Below are positions 22,887 to 35,975 of a stretch of DNA of 64,000 bases, one piece after another. Positions within the stretch are counted from its first letter, which is position 1. Each line of letters begins with the position of its first letter. The stretch spans positions 5,724,261 to 5,788,260 of the forward strand of contig NC_133114.1 in assembly GCF_022965805.1 (NCBI RefSeq). The letters are read 5' to 3'. Source of the stretch: Primulina eburnea (taxonomy: Eukaryota > Streptophyta > Magnoliopsida > Lamiales > Gesneriaceae). Both the position numbers and the translations under genes were made by a program. The notes below the pieces were generated by a model. The model saw only the letters and a list, made by a program, of their open reading frames with translations. It did no database searches and had not been told where the DNA came from.

Positions 22887-24325
22887 TGATAAGTGCATTT
22901 TATGCACTTAAACTATTCCTATATTTCATATAGATTGTTAGTCTTTTTTGGGCGGAATTACGCGCGTTTGTTGTTTTTGGTGTGATTGCAGGAATCTAGG
23001 TGCGGATACAACATGTGCGTGAAAACGAGCTAAAATGGCGCCTAGGAGAAGAAGTGTGAGCAATACTCCGAAGGGTGGAATGCTGAAAGATCCGCGCACA
23101 TGCGCGACATATTCCCGCGCACATGCGCACAACTGGCAAAGAGAGCGGCGCATATGCGCCCCAAAATCCGCGCATATGCGCGACCCATACAGAGAGTTCA
23201 GCACATATGCGCCACTCAAGGCGCGCATGCGCGCGAGAAAGAACAGATGACAACCCGAGAGGGACGCGCATATGCGCCGCTTATGGCGCGCATATGCGCG
23301 CAAGAAGAAGATCAGCACCCGAAGCACCCGCGCATATGCGCGAGTTTGTGCCGCGCATATGCACGCGGCGCGATTTCCAGAAATAAAAAGGGTTCGGCGT
23401 TGATTCAAAAAGGGGTCCGAAGTATTCTGAGCGTAGCCGTCATACCACTCGAGAGAAAGGAGAAAAAGTGAGAGCGCACGGAGCACGGGACGCGAAGAAC
23501 GGAGATAGAAGACGCTGAATCCGGACACGGAGACGCACTTCCATCTCTCGCCAACACGTTCTTAATTCGGTTTCTTAATTTTACGTTTTTAATGACTACA
23601 AACAGGTTTTGTATTGATTTAATTACGAGTATGAACTAATTCTATTTTTTAGAGATTGATGTAGTCTTGGTTGAACCTATGTTATTGACTTTTTAACTTT
23701 TCATCTAATTAATTCGTCGTGTTTATTTGTGATTTCTTGTGATTAATGCTTTTGGATTACTGGCCATAATTCGATTGATTGAATAATTAAAATCTAACAC
23801 TCGAAAGAGGGGATTGAAATTAGGACAGGAGAAATCAGATCGTTAGATGTTTATAACGTGCAAAAGACGTATAACTTTGACGAATCCATAAGAGGACCTT
23901 GGTTGCATTTATTACGTGTTATTTGATTTTGAATAGACATATTAAAATCGGTAATAGGTAATACAGTTCTATTTATCACTCGACAGAGGGAGTAGAAACA
24001 TTGCGAGTTCTTGGTTATAAATGCGATGAAATTTAATAACATGTTAGTTAATGCTGAGTTAGCATAGGGGAAGCCAGACGAAATCATATCTCTAGATTTA
24101 TCTCTTCAGTGAATTCTATACTGCGTTCTAGAATTACAGTAATTGTTATTTTATTTGAATTGATTACAAACCAACCATTCGATTTGTCTAAATAAAGTTG
24201 AGCTGTGTCAATTATGATAATTAATATACAAATTTGAATAATTACTCCTCGTGGGATCGATATCTGTACTCAAACCAGTACTAAAACTTGACACAGTATA
24301 CTTGCGGTAGTGAAAACACGTAACA
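22887..24325 (+). repeat. 3' LTR of the Athila-like element
   Basis: 1439 bp, about 98% identical to the 5' LTR by eye. It carries the palindrome array at 23093-23372, in which two copies have changed (GCACATATGCGC, GCGCATATGCAC). It ends CGTAACA, followed by the ACTGG target duplication. Confidence 0.95.
23093..23372. repeat. GCGCATATGCGC array in the 3' LTR
   Basis: Ten words at the same positions as in the 5' LTR. Two have point changes that break the palindrome, and one spacer differs by a small indel (near 23250). Confidence 0.95.
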
Positions 24326-24330
24326 ACTGG

Positions 24331-24533
24331 CTTCAATACATTTCGCAATTGAACCCAACCTTGCCACCTTGTGACTCTTGCGGAGTCGGTAAACGAGTCA
24401 AAGCACAATCTTAGTATGTAGAACCTCAGTGTTGTCCCGTGTCGTAAGGACTAATTATGTACAACCACGAACTTTTCCTCTCGATGAATGATAACCACTT
24501 GGAAAGTCTGAGGGAGGGTTGTTCGGCACAATC
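24331..24533 (-). repeat. 3' LTR of copia A, segment 2
   Basis: Continues exactly where segment 1 stops and matches 39510-39710 of the 5' LTR (AACCCAACCTTGCCACC..., GTTGTTCGG). It ends in CAATC, the left target duplication of copia B. Confidence 0.85.
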
Positions 24534-25735
24534 TGTTGGATCTCGATTTCTCGTGCTCAAACGCAGCGGAAGTTTTAAAATTTTTAGATCTTGACATTCA
24601 AGATGAGTTTGGGCACTCGTATTATTTTAATTAAACATACATATGATGTTTAAAACTTTTTCCTTGGGTGAACAATTTTCACTTGGCTCCAACTACGCCT
24701 GTATAAGCGGACGTAGTTCTTGTTGTAAATCCCTACGAACGTTCTTCGATCTACTTCCTATGATCCTTCTATCGAGTCCATGACAAGATCGTTTGTTTCT
24801 TTTCCAAATAGCACTAGGATAATTGAAATAAATTTTACGTTGAGATCAAAATTTGAGAGGAGTCAAATTTCTTTTTTATTTGAGAGAGGCTGAATGCTTT
24901 TGAGGAATTGTTATTTGATATTCTCGAAAATCCCATGTACACCTTTTGGAGGCTATCCCTTTTTTATATTAAAAAAAAGAGCTTTTAACCTAAATTCCAT
25001 AATTACGGATTTATGTTCCTTAATTAAATCCAATGGACTTTGTTAATTAAATGAACTAGTCAAACTAGTTTAATTATTATATTAAAGTCCATTAAGAACT
25101 TTAATCATTTAATATGTTAGACTTGTACTCTTACAAGCCCATTAAACATATCTCCCATAATATTTAATTTAATATTTAATAAACTCAACTCTTGAGTTTA
25201 ATAAATTAAATCCATGATAAATTCAATATTTGAATTTATTATTATAAATTCAACTTCTTGTATTTTATCACCTCCAAAATTTAATATTAAATAAACTCAA
25301 CTTTTTAATTTATTAAATTAAATTATCAAATTTTATAAACTCAACTCCTTGAATGTATTCTCTCAAAATTTTAATTATCATAAATTCAACTCCTTGAATT
25401 TATTCTCTCTCTCAACGGGAACAACTGATCCAGTACTTGTGTGACCCTCAATGGTTCAGGGATATAGCTAGTCGTGGGTTCACAACTCTTTGTGATTCAT
25501 GACTAGGAACGAATTTAGATCATACAGTGTTTACAAACGAGTTTCAACATCGAATTACGATTCAATTATATTAAAGTATAATAAAGGTCCTTATCTATGT
25601 TGTTCACATGGGTATACAAATAAAGAAATAACAAACCATGAAAAGTAAAATTATATTAAAATAAAGATTGTTTATTTCACTTGAATCAATAAATTCCCTA
25701 GTCAACCGTTGGATTGCAGGGCATCTACTCTAACA
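24534..25735 (-). repeat. 3' LTR of copia B, with a large internal deletion
   Basis: 1202 bp against 2008 bp for the 5' LTR. Sequence is collinear until 25501, then jumps to the block corresponding to 32811, so about 0.77 kb is missing. Elsewhere similarity to the 5' LTR is in the low 90s by eye. Confidence 0.9.
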
Positions 25736-25750
25736 ATCTCCCACTTGCCC
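25736..25750 (-). other. Polypurine tract of copia B
   Basis: GGGCAAGTGGGAGAT on the minus strand, directly before the 3' LTR. Copia A has the same tract at 33422-33408. Confidence 0.85.
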
Positions 25751-25759
25751 TAAAGCCAA

Positions 25760-28440
25760 CTACCCATAAACTTTAATCCCATTGTTCCGCGATGCTACTC
25801 AAACAATGGTCCTGGCAAGGGATATGTAAGTGGATCAGCAACATTATCTGGAGAGGGGAATTTTTTGACTGATATGTCTCCTCTTCCCACAATCTCCCGG
25901 ATGATGTGGAACTTCCTCAGTACATGTTTGGATCACTGATGAGACATTGGTTCCTTTGCTTGCGCAATGGCACCAGTGTTGTTGCAGTACAACGGGACTG
26001 GATCAACTCCATTAGGAATAACGCCCAATTATTGGACAAAATTCCTCATCCAAACTGCCTCTTTGGCTACACCAGATGCAGCAATGTATTCAGCTTCAGT
26101 GGTGGAATCCACAATGGTGTCTTGCTTGGAACTTTTCCAAGAGGCAGCCGCACCATTTAGCATGAATACAAAACCAGAGGTCGATTTCGAATCATCTACG
26201 TTACATTGGAAGCTAGAATCAGTGTAGTCTTCCAATTTCAATTCTCCACCCCATAAACCATGAACAAGTTCTTAGTCCTTCTCAAGTACTTAAGAATATC
26301 TTTCTCGGCTTTCCAATGAATTAGACCAGGGTTCGCCTGATATCTGCTTGTAACACTCAGAGCGTAAGCAATATCAGGACGTGTCGATATCATACCATAC
26401 ATGATACTACCAATAGCTGACGCATATGGAATACTTGTCATCATCTCTATCTCTTCATCAGTTTTGGGACACATATCTTTAGATACAGTAATACCATGAC
26501 ACATTGGTAAGTATCCTTTCTTGGAATCTTCCATAGAGAATCTATTTAGAATGGTATCGATATAAATCTCTTGGGTGAGCCCCAGCATCCTTTTGATCTA
26601 TCTCTATAGATTTGTATTCTCAATACATAGGATGCTTCACCCATGTCTTTCATGGAGAATTTACTTGCTAACCAAACTTTAGTTGATTGCAATAATCCTA
26701 CATCATTCCCAATGAGCAGGATATCATCAACATAAAGTACTAGGAATATCACTGCACTCGCACTAACTTTCTTGTACATGCATGGTTCCTCGGGATTCTT
26801 AGCAAAACCAAACTCTTTGATAGTGCTATCAAATCCGAGGTTCCAACTCCTTGACGCCTGCTTGAGATCATATATTGATCTCTGAAGTTTGCATACCTTA
26901 TGCTCGCTTCCTACTGATATGTATCCCTCAAGTTGAGACAGATAAATTTCTTCTTTGATGTCTCCATTGAGGAATGCAGTTTTTTCATCCATTTGTCATA
27001 TCTCATAGTCATACCATGCTGATATGGCTAATAGTATTCTAATGAACTTAAACATAGCAACTGGTGAAAAAGTTTCCTCATAGTCAACTCCTTGCCTTTG
27101 AATATAACCTTTTGCAACCAGTCTTGCTTTGAAGGTCACTATCTTCTCTTCTTGCATCCTAGGGGAACGATTCCCTCAGGTGTATCCACTAATATCCAGA
27201 CTTGATTTGGATACTTAGAGTCCATTTCTAACTGCATGGCTTCAAGATATTTGGTTGAATCAGCATCAGATATTGCTTCATTGAAATTAATTGGATCACA
27301 TCCAACACAATGCTCATCATGGCTTTGTTCGTGAAGAATCGTATATCTTGCAGGTGGTCTAATAACCCTATCAGACCTTCTAGAAGCTTATACTTTAACT
27401 ACTGGTTGTTGGGAAATGGGTTCAACTTCTATAGTTGAGGGAGTATCTTGAATTTCTTCAAGTTCTATCATCTTACCTTTTCTATCTGATAGAAATTCAT
27501 TTTCTAAAAATGTGGCATTTCTTGAAACAAATACTTTTGCTCCATTAGGATGATAGAAATAATATCTAACAGAATTCTTTGGATATCGTACAAAGTAGCA
27601 TAAAGTGGATCTACTATCCAATTTGTCTCCCACTGTCTGCTTCACGTAAACAGGACATCCCAAAATTCTCATGTAAGAATATTTGGGAGTTTTTCCCATC
27701 CATATCTCATATGGTGTTTTATCCACTGCTTTAGTATGGACATTATTCAATAACATTGTCGCAGTTTCAAGCGCAAAGCCCCAAAACGATGTAGGCAATT
27801 CAGTGAATCCCGTAATGGATCGAACCATGTCCAACAAGGTTCGCTTACAACGTATAGAAACACCATTCAGTTGTGGTGTTGCTGGTGGAGTCCACTGTGA
27901 GTGAATCTCATTCTCTTTTAGATAACCAAAAATTTCTGCACTTAAATATTCTCAACCTCGATCAGATCAAAGTGTATTAATACTTCTTTCTAGCTATTTT
28001 TCTACTTCAGATCTGAATTCTTTGAACCTTTCAAATGCTTTATATTTGTGTTTCATCAAATAAACACACTAATACCTCGAATGGTCATCAGTAAAGGTAA
28101 TGAAGTAGGATTGCACATATTTTGTGCTAACACTTAACGGGCCACAAACGTCTTTGTGGATCAAATCCAGTAGACCATGTGCACGTTCCATGTTTCCATT
28201 GAATGGAGTTTTGGTCATTTTTCTTTTTAGACAGGACTTACAAGTAGGTAGAGAATTTATGTCTGACAAGTCAAACATGCCTTCTCCCACCAGCTTGTGC
28301 ATCCTTCTTTAGGAAATACGTCCTAGTCTAGCGTGCCATATTTGTGCGGGATTTGGATCATCTAACTTTCTTTTGTTTGTTGTTGGAATCATTTTTACTT
28401 GGAAATTCACTTATTATTTCTAGAACATTTCTGGTGCATA
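25760..28440 (-). pseudogene. copia B pol pseudogene (IN-RT-RNase H, no protease)
   Basis: Minus strand, in order: GAG-pre-integrase segment and zinc fingers (28400-28230, IWHARLGRI and CKSCLKRKMTKTPF), integrase core (FTDDHSRY at about 28075, then a SDRG segment), integrase tail (27837-27388, ILGCPVYVKQ), RT (MDEKTAFLNGDIKEEIYL at 26990; VLYVDDILLIG near 26730; SIMYGMISTRPDIAYAL near 26390) and RNase H (DSTTEAEYIAASG near 26100). Stops and frame changes are scattered. The third catalytic residue of integrase, normally E in SERRNRTL, reads SIRCKRTL here (about 27850). No DSG/DTG protease motif exists between the zinc knuckle and the pre-integrase segment. Confidence 0.88.
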
Positions 28441-29200
28441 TAATTTCTTATGTCCGGACTTCTTGCATGAAATAAATATGTTCTGACTTATCAGGCTTTG
28501 TAGGCCCTTTAAGCGTCCTTCAGAGTTTTCCTCTTGTTAGGATTGTTTTTCTTGTGAGGGGCAAAACATTTCTTTCCCTTACCTTATGGGTCATTTTTCG
28601 TCTGACGAGAGACCCATTAGAAAAACAAAAATTTCCTGTTTTATGGTGATCTCGTAAGTTATAAGCGTATTGACTAGCTCTTCAAGACTATCATCTATCT
28701 TATTCAAATTGAAGTTCACCATAACCCCGTCAAATGAGGAAGAGAAAGACAACAAATTGATGTTATCTACTAACTCGTTAGGAATCACATATTCCAAGCC
28801 CACCACATTCTTAATAAGTTCAATCATACGTACACCACGCTCATGGGCCAAAGCCCTATCTTGCATACGTGTAGTCATGGGTTCCTTGAAAGTGGTGTGC
28901 ATCATCGTATGAGTTTCATGCACCATGCAACTCTTGCACGTGCATTCGAATGTCAGCAGTATTCAATATTTCCTAAAACTGTCCCTACAATTCATTTGAC
29001 ATAGAAGCGAGCATGTTACACTTTAGCTTGCATACTATGATCTTACCATCTTACATGCTTTTTCAGTTCAACAGGACTGACATTAGTGTGTATGCCATTT
29101 TCTCTGAATTCAGAACAATTGTCCCAACCCGTCTTGAAAATTAGATTCGGTTAGCTTGTTAATAGCAGAAATGTATTACGTGACGAAATCGAAAATGTAC
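28441..29200 (-). pseudogene. copia B gag pseudogene
   Basis: Fragments in order on the minus strand include CNMLASMSNEL (about 29010), then the open piece 28926-28591 with GLEYVIPNELVDNI, SFDGVMVNFNLNKIDDSL and ELVNTLITYE. These are the usual core and C-terminal features of a plant copia gag. A zinc-knuckle remnant (KKSGHKK) lies near 28450. Several stops break it. The start codon is not clear. Confidence 0.8.
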
Positions 29201-31020
29201 TGATATGGAAACAGAATAATTGTTGATGATTATTTTAAAATAATTTTAAGATATAAAATATGGATTTTTATTTCATAAATCCCCCTCCCACTATTTTGAC
29301 ATTTCCACCACCCTCTGATGAAAAAAGGGGAATCTTATTCCTTAGTGGGCACGTAGAGTCCAATTAGCCAATTATAATCCCGAATAATATCAGTCAACTA
29401 TAATTTCTAAAAAGTAGAATCCAATTGCATCCCTATGCAACCTCCGCGTGTTTTGCCTTACGTTTAATAAGGACCCAATAATATGACGTTATTTATTTTC
29501 GCGTGTCAAACCGACCCATCAATTTTAAATTGTAGTGGACGGTCGCCATGAGGTCCCCCAATAATATGAGCCGAAGCCATGGGAGTTCTACTCAATTCGC
29601 ATCATATGTCCGGTGGAAGTCACAGCTTTCTGGCGTCCAGGCCTCCCCAATAATATGAGCCAGAAACTGTCCGCGGGTAGTGATCAACATGCAACCACGA
29701 TTGATGGAAGGTAATGAAAAATTAAACTCTTTTAAGTTTTACTTATACGGTTTGATATAAATTTTGAATCATATTCAAAATGAGGGATTTTAATTTTAAA
29801 ATTGTCTCATCATTTTAATTTAAAAATCGCGTGCCATGAGTTTGTATGTTTGTCGGATGCATGCAACTATATTATTTAATAATATACATACATGCATACT
29901 AACATATATTGCATATATCATAATATGACATTTAACAATAAACAAGGATGATCGATCGCCAACACTATTAGATCTATGTGAGCCATACATGGATCTAGGT
30001 CCAAAACCTAGGTGAATGTAGAGATGAAAATGCAACTATTACAAGAGCTTCCAATATTTTCCATGTCTTCATCTTGTTTATCGGGCCTACCATCGTCCAG
30101 TCTTGATCTCCTACTATTTCTAATAATTAGATTTAAATAGCCATGACACATAAGGGATACATCTCATAGGGTGGAAACGGGCCATAAACCAGGCCCACTT
30201 TAATAATATCAATTATTAACAAAATGAATAAAACAGTAAAATATCATAATATACACCTAACATATTGGTCAAGGCTCTCGATCATCCTTCATACATTTAA
30301 TATCAAATATTAACATCAATTAATTAAAAAAATTTAATTAACTGATAAATCATACATCTAATAATTTTATTACTAACCACCACATTTATTAAAGAATTTA
30401 CTAAATTAAATAAAAATATTTATTTAATTTCTAATTAAATCAATAATAATTGATTTCTTGTAAAATTCATTTTTTACCATAAATAATTAAAATCATATTC
30501 TAATTATTTATTTTAAAAAAAATTTATTAATTTTCCAAAAATTAATTTTTCAAAAAAATTAAATTGAACTAATTTTCATAAAATATCAATTTAATCCAAA
30601 ATTTTGAAAAAAATCAGAAAATCGCAACTTAGGCCCAAACAATTCAAGCCCAATAATCTGCACAGTGCCCGAGACATTCTCGGGCCACCGCCCGCGCCGC
30701 TTGCTGCCGGATCGCATCGGGCACTGGCGGGCACGCTGTGTGCACAGGCGTGTGCAGGCGTGCGCATGCTGCGGGCTGGCGCGCCGGACGCCGTCTGCGT
30801 GCACGCTATGCGCCGCGTTCACGCTGCGCGCCACCGTTCGCGGCCCTGCGCGCACGAACTGCCCAGAACAGTTCCGGGCAGATTCTAAAATAAATTCTTT
30901 ATTTTTTTTACTTTCTGAAAAAAATAAATTTTATGGTGCTACAATTTTCTGAAAAATTTTCCTGTGTGGTTAGAAATTAATTATTTAATATGATTTAAAA
31001 CCATAAGATATAGAGAAACT
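29201..31020 (-). other. 1.8-kb 5' leader of copia B
   Basis: Non-coding sequence between primer site and gag. It holds three copies of CCCAATAATATGA (plus-strand reading; 29474, 29557, 29646), then AT-rich DNA, and close to the primer site a GC-rich island (30660-30881) framed by two short hairpins. Copia A has the same layout at 36700-38518. Confidence 0.8.
30660..30881 (-). other. GC-rich leader island with terminal hairpins (copia B)
   Basis: An abrupt GC-rich block in AT-rich surroundings. One edge has CCCGAGA-CAT-TCTCGGG (30668-30684, 7-bp stem). The other has GAACTG-7nt-CAGTTC (30856-30874). Both stems recur in copia A. ORFs across it are by-products of base composition. Confidence 0.75.
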
Positions 31021-31034
31021 TGGCTCTGATACCA
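31021..31034 (-). other. Primer binding site of copia B, tRNA-Met type
   Basis: TGGTATCAGAGCCA on the minus strand, one base from the LTR end. Confidence 0.9.
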
Positions 31035-31035
31035 C

Positions 31036-33043
31036 TGCTGGATCTCGGTTTTCTCGTGCCCAAACGCAGCAGAAGTTTTTAAATTTTTAGATCTTGACAT
31101 TCAAGATGAGTTTGGACACTCGTATAATTTTAACTAAACATACATAGGATGTTTAAAACTTTTACCTTTGGTGAACAATTTTCACTTGGATTCAACTACG
31201 CAGGTATAAGCGGACGTAGCTCTTGTTGTAAATCCCTACGAACGTTCTACGATCTACTTCCTGTGATCCTTCTATCGAGTCCATGACAAGATCGTTTGTT
31301 CTTCTTCTAAATAGCACTAGAATATTTGAAAGAAATTTTACGTTGAGATCAAAATTTGAGAAGAGTCAAATTTCCTTTTTATTTGAGAGAGGCCGAAAGC
31401 TTTTAAGGAATTGTTATTTGATATTCTTGAAAATCCCATGTACACCTTGTGGAGGCTATCCCTTTTTTTATATTAAAAACAAGAGCTTTTAACCTAAATT
31501 CCATAATTATGGATTTAGGTTCCTTAAATTAAATCCAATGGGCTTTGTTAATTAAATGAACAAGTCAAACTAGTTTAATTAATTATATTAAAGTCCATTA
31601 AGAACTTTAATCATTTAATATGTTAGACTTGTACTCCTACAAGCCTATTAAACATATCTCCCATCATATTTAATTTAATATTTAATAAACTCAACTCTTG
31701 AGTTTAATAAATTAAATCCATTATAAATTCAACATTTGAATTTATTATTATAAATTCAACTCCTTGAATTTTATCATCTCCAAAATTTAATATTTAATAA
31801 ACTCAACTTTTTAGTTTATTAAATTAAATTATCAAATTTATAAATTCAACTCCTTGAATTTATTCTTTCAAAATTTTAATTATCATAAATTCAACTCCTT
31901 GAATTTACTATATAATATAAATTCAACTTCTTGAATTTATTATCTCTCTCAACAGGAACAACTGATCCAGTACTTGTGTGACCCTCAATGGTTCAGGGAT
32001 AGAGCTAGCCGTGGGTTAACAACTCTTTGTGATTCAGGACATAATCCTTTATCCGGACTTACCCTTGTTAGCCCCATTCTTTTTATCAACACCTTGATCA
32101 ATAATGTCAGAACTCATTCCTGATTGCACCCATCGGATCATGGTAAGAGCGTCTAGTAGCATTGCCCCATGATCCCCTAGGTATCACTGATAGTGCCTGC
32201 AAGAACCAGTCGATTGTGATTAACGTACAGTACGGTCCCTTCATCTCATATATCCCGATTGAATCTGCAACCATTGGTTCATCGAGGGTTTCATATTAAT
32301 TCGATAACTATGTGATAACTATAATAATGTTATCGCGTGTACTATTGGAGAACTCCTTCTCTAACGTACATCTCGTACTCTGGTCAGAGATTCCACACAC
32401 TATTATTTCATCTGATCACATAAGATATCCACACCCGTGGGTGAGCAGTGAATCCCCGACTATAATGCACTGGCTCCTATATGTGTCGCAACTATACCCA
32501 ACCTCGCCACTTGATGACTCTCCTGGAGCCGATAAACGAGTCAAAGCACAGCCCTAGCATATAGAGCCTCAGTGTTGTCTCGGGTCGTAAGGACTAATGG
32601 TGTACAATCATAACCATGGACTTATCCTCTCGATGAATGATAACCGCTTGGAAAGTCCGAGGGAGGGTTTTTCGTTATAATCATCATATGACTATCCATA
32701 TGCATGTTTGGACATCTCTATGCCCTTACCAAGAAATACAGTACACAACATCACAGATGCTAGTCTCGAGCTCAAGCGACCTTTATCCATGTTTTAGGCG
32801 GCTGAATCGACTAGGAACGAATTTAGATCATACGGTGTTTACAAACGAGTTTCAACATCGAATTAAGATTAATTTGTATTAAAGTATAATCAAGGTCTTT
32901 ATCTATGTTGTTCACATGGGTATACAGATAAAGAAATAACAAACCACGAAAAGTTAAATTATATTTAAATAAAGATTGTTTATTTCACTTGAGTCAATAA
33001 ATTCCCTAGCCAACCGTTGGATTGCAGGACATCTACTCTAACA
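31036..33043 (-). repeat. 5' LTR of copia B
   Basis: 2008 bp, TGTTAGAGTAGATG...GATCCAGCA on the minus strand. It contains the full central region deleted from the 3' LTR and the TAAATTCAA/TTGAATTTA palindromes (31700-31950). Flanked by CAATC at 33044-33048. Confidence 0.92.
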
Positions 33044-33407
33044 CAATCATCGTATGATTATCCATCTGCATGATTGGACATATCTATTCCCTTATTATGA
33101 AACACGGTACACAACATCACAGATGCTAGTCTCAAGCTCAAGCATCATTTATCTTTGTTTTTAGGTGGCTGAATCAACTAGGAACAAATTTAGAATATAC
33201 AGTGTTTACAAATGAGTTTAAAATCGAATTACGATTCATTTGCATTAAAGTATAATCAAGGACTTTATCTATGCTAATTACATGGTATACAGATAAAGTA
33301 AAGTAAAACCATGAAATGTAAATTATATTAAAATAAAGATTATTAATTACAACCGAGTCAATAAATTATCTAGCCAACCATTGGCTTGAAGGACATCTAC
33401 TATAACA
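33044..33407 (-). repeat. 3' LTR of copia A, segment 3 (5' end of the LTR)
   Basis: Resumes after copia B with CAATCATCGTATGA, as in 39700-39715. It ends at TATAACA next to the polypurine tract 33408-33422. Confidence 0.85.
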
Positions 33408-33422
33408 ATCTCCCACTTGCCC

Positions 33423-35975
33423 TAGAGCCAACTACCCATAAACTTTAATCTCATTGCTTCGCGATGCTTCTCAAACAATGGTCCTGGAAAGGGCTTTGTA
33501 ATTGGATCAGCCAGGGATTTGGAAGTGGATCAGCAACGTTATCTGCAGAGGCGACTCTTTCGACTGATATATCTCCTCTTCCTACAATCTCCCGGATGAT
33601 GTGGAATTTCCTTAGTGTATGTTTGGATCATTGATGAGAACTTGGTTCCTTTTCTTATGCAACGGTGCTAGTGCTGTCGCAGTACACCGTACTGGATCAA
33701 CTCCATTAGAAATAACGCCCAACTCTTGGACGGAATTTCTCATCCAAACTGCCTTTTTGGCTGCAGCAGATGCAGTAATATATTCAGTTTCAGTGGTGGA
33801 ATCCTCAACAGTGTCATGTTTGGAACTCTTCCAAGATACATCCGTACCATTGAGCATGAATAAAAAACCAGATGTCGATTGCGATCATCTACGTCACTTT
33901 GGAAGCTAGAATCAATGTAGCCTTCCAATTTTAATTCTCCACCCCCATAGACCATGAACACATTCTTAGTCCTCCTTAGGTACTTAAGAATATCTTTCAC
34001 GACCATCTAATACATTGGATCAGGGTTTGCCTGATATCTGCTTGTAACACTCATAGCGTAAGCAAGATCAGGGCGTGTTGATATCATACCATACATGATA
34101 CTACCAATGGCCGATACATATGGAATACGTGTCATCATCTCTATCTCTTCATCAATCTTGGGTCACGTTGCATTAAATAGAGTAACACCATGACACATTG
34201 GTAAGTATCCTCTTTTGGACTCTTCCATAGAGAATCTCTTTAGAGTGATATCGATATAAGTCGCTTAGGTGAGCCCTGGGTTCCTCTTTTATCTATCTCT
34301 ATAGATTTGTATTCCAAATACATAGGATGCTTCATCCATGTCTTTCATGGAGAATTTACTTGATAACCATACTTTTGTTGATTGCAATAATCCTACATCA
34401 TTCCCAATTAGGAAGATATCATCAACATAAAGTACTACGAATGTCACTGCACTTCCACTAGCTTTCTTGTACACACACGATTCCTCAAGATCCTTGACAA
34501 AACCAAATTCCTTAATAGTATTGTCGAATATGAGGTTCCAACCTGCTATGGCTAGTCGTATTCTAATGGACTTAAACATAGCAATTGGTGAAAAATTTTC
34601 CTCATAGTCAATTCCTCGCCTTTGAGTATAATATTTTGCAACTAGTTTTGCTTTGAAGGTCAATACATTCCCATCTGCCCCAAGATTTTTTTGTAGATCT
34701 ATTTGCATCCTATGGGAACGATTCTCTCAAGTGGATCCACCAATGTCCAGACTTGGTTTGAATACATAGAGTCCATTTCAGACTGCATGGTTTCAAGCCA
34801 TTTGAATGGATCAGTATCAGATATGCTTCTTTAAAGTTCATTGGATCGCATCCAACATAAGGCTCATCATGGCCTTGTTCATGAAGAAGCGTATATCTAG
34901 CAGGTGGTCTAATAATCCTATAAGAAATTCTAGGTGCATGTACTTCAACTACTGGTTGTTGAGGATCATGTTCAACTTCTACAGTTGAGGGAGTATCTTA
35001 AATTTCTTCAAATTCTATTATCACACATTTTCTATCTGATAGAAACTCCTTATCTAAGAAGGTGGTATTTCTTGAAACAATTACTTTTGCTTTATTGGGA
35101 TGATAGAAATAATATCCAACAAAATTCTTTGGATATCCTACAAATTAGCACAAAAATAGATCGACTACCCAATTTGTCTCCCACTGTCTGCTTTACGTAA
35201 GCAAGATATCCCCATATTCTTAAGTAAGAATATTTGGGATTTTTTCTCATCCATATCTCATATGATGTTTTATTCACTGCTTTTGTATGGACATTATTTA
35301 ACAACATTGTCCTAGTTTCAAGCCAAAGCCCTAAAACGATGTAGGTAATTCAGTTATTCCCATCATAGATCGAACCATGTCCATCAAAGTTCGATTACGA
35401 CGTTCAGAAACACCATTCAATTGTGGTGTTGCTGGTGGAGTCCACTGTGAGAGAATCTCATTCTCTTTTAGATAATCCAAGAATTTAGTACTCAAATATT
35501 CTCCATCTCGATCAGATCAAAGTATATTATACTTCTTTCTAGTTGTTTTTCCACTTTTGATCTGAATTCTTTGAACTTTTCAAATGCTTCATATTTGTGT
35601 CATCAAATAGACATACCCATACCTCGAGTAGTCATCAGTAAAGGTAATAAAGTAGGATTGCCCATATTATTTAGCGGGCCACAAACGTCTATGCAGATCA
35701 AATCCAGTAGACCATGTGCACATTTCACATTTCAATTAAAGAGAGCTTTGGTCATTTTTCCTTTTAGACATGACTCACAAGTAGGTAGCGAATTTATGTT
35801 TGACAAGTCAAACTTGTCTTCTCTCACTAGTTTTTACATCCTTCTTTTGGAAATGCGACATAGTTTAGCATGCCATATATGTGCGAGATTTGGATCATCT
35901 AACTTTCTTTGTTTGTTGTTGAAATCCTCTTTACTTGGACGTTCACTTATCATTTCCAGAACATTTATGGCTCAT
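33423..35975 (-). pseudogene. copia A pol pseudogene (IN-RT-RNase H, no protease)
   Basis: Minus strand, in order: pre-integrase (near 35900), integrase with the SERRNRT box intact (near 35390), integrase tail (35307-35092, YVKQTVGDKLGSRS), RT (34708-34289; VLYVDDIFLIG near 34435; SIMYGMISTRPDLAYA near 34095) and RNase H (34006-33612, DSTTETEYITASAA). It is broken by many stops and shifts, more than in copia B. As in B, no protease segment lies between the zinc-knuckle relic and the pre-integrase segment. Confidence 0.85.

Larger units (their letters stand above)
11992..24325 (+). mobile_element. Complete Athila-like Ty3-gypsy retrotransposon (12.3 kb)
   Basis: Two LTRs (11992-13427 and 22887-24325) with TG...CA ends are flanked by a perfect 5-bp target duplication ACTGG (11987-11991 and 24326-24330). 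The primer site matches tRNA-Asp, as is usual for Athila. The internal order is gag, protease, RT, RNase H, integrase, then a 4-kb tail with an extra ORF in the env position. LTRs differ at roughly 25-30 positions by eye count (about 98% identity), so insertion is recent. Its frames are nevertheless broken by several single-base shifts and one 350-bp duplication. It lies in the 3' LTR of copia A. Confidence 0.95.
24534..33043 (-). mobile_element. Complete but defective Ty1-copia retrotransposon B (8.5 kb)
   Basis: Flanked by the 5-bp target duplication CAATC (24529-24533 and 33044-33048). On the minus strand: 5' LTR 33043-31036, primer site 31034-31021, 1.8-kb leader, gag (about 29200-28560), pol (28440-25760), polypurine tract 25750-25736, 3' LTR 25735-24534. 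It is related to copia A along its whole length. The protease segment is absent and all frames are broken. It inserted into the 3' LTR of copia A. Confidence 0.93.

Noticed and set aside
30586..30952. ORFs on both strands in the GC-rich leader island (also 38083-38398)
   Set aside because: They are by-products of high GC content; the two islands diverge at protein level in every frame.
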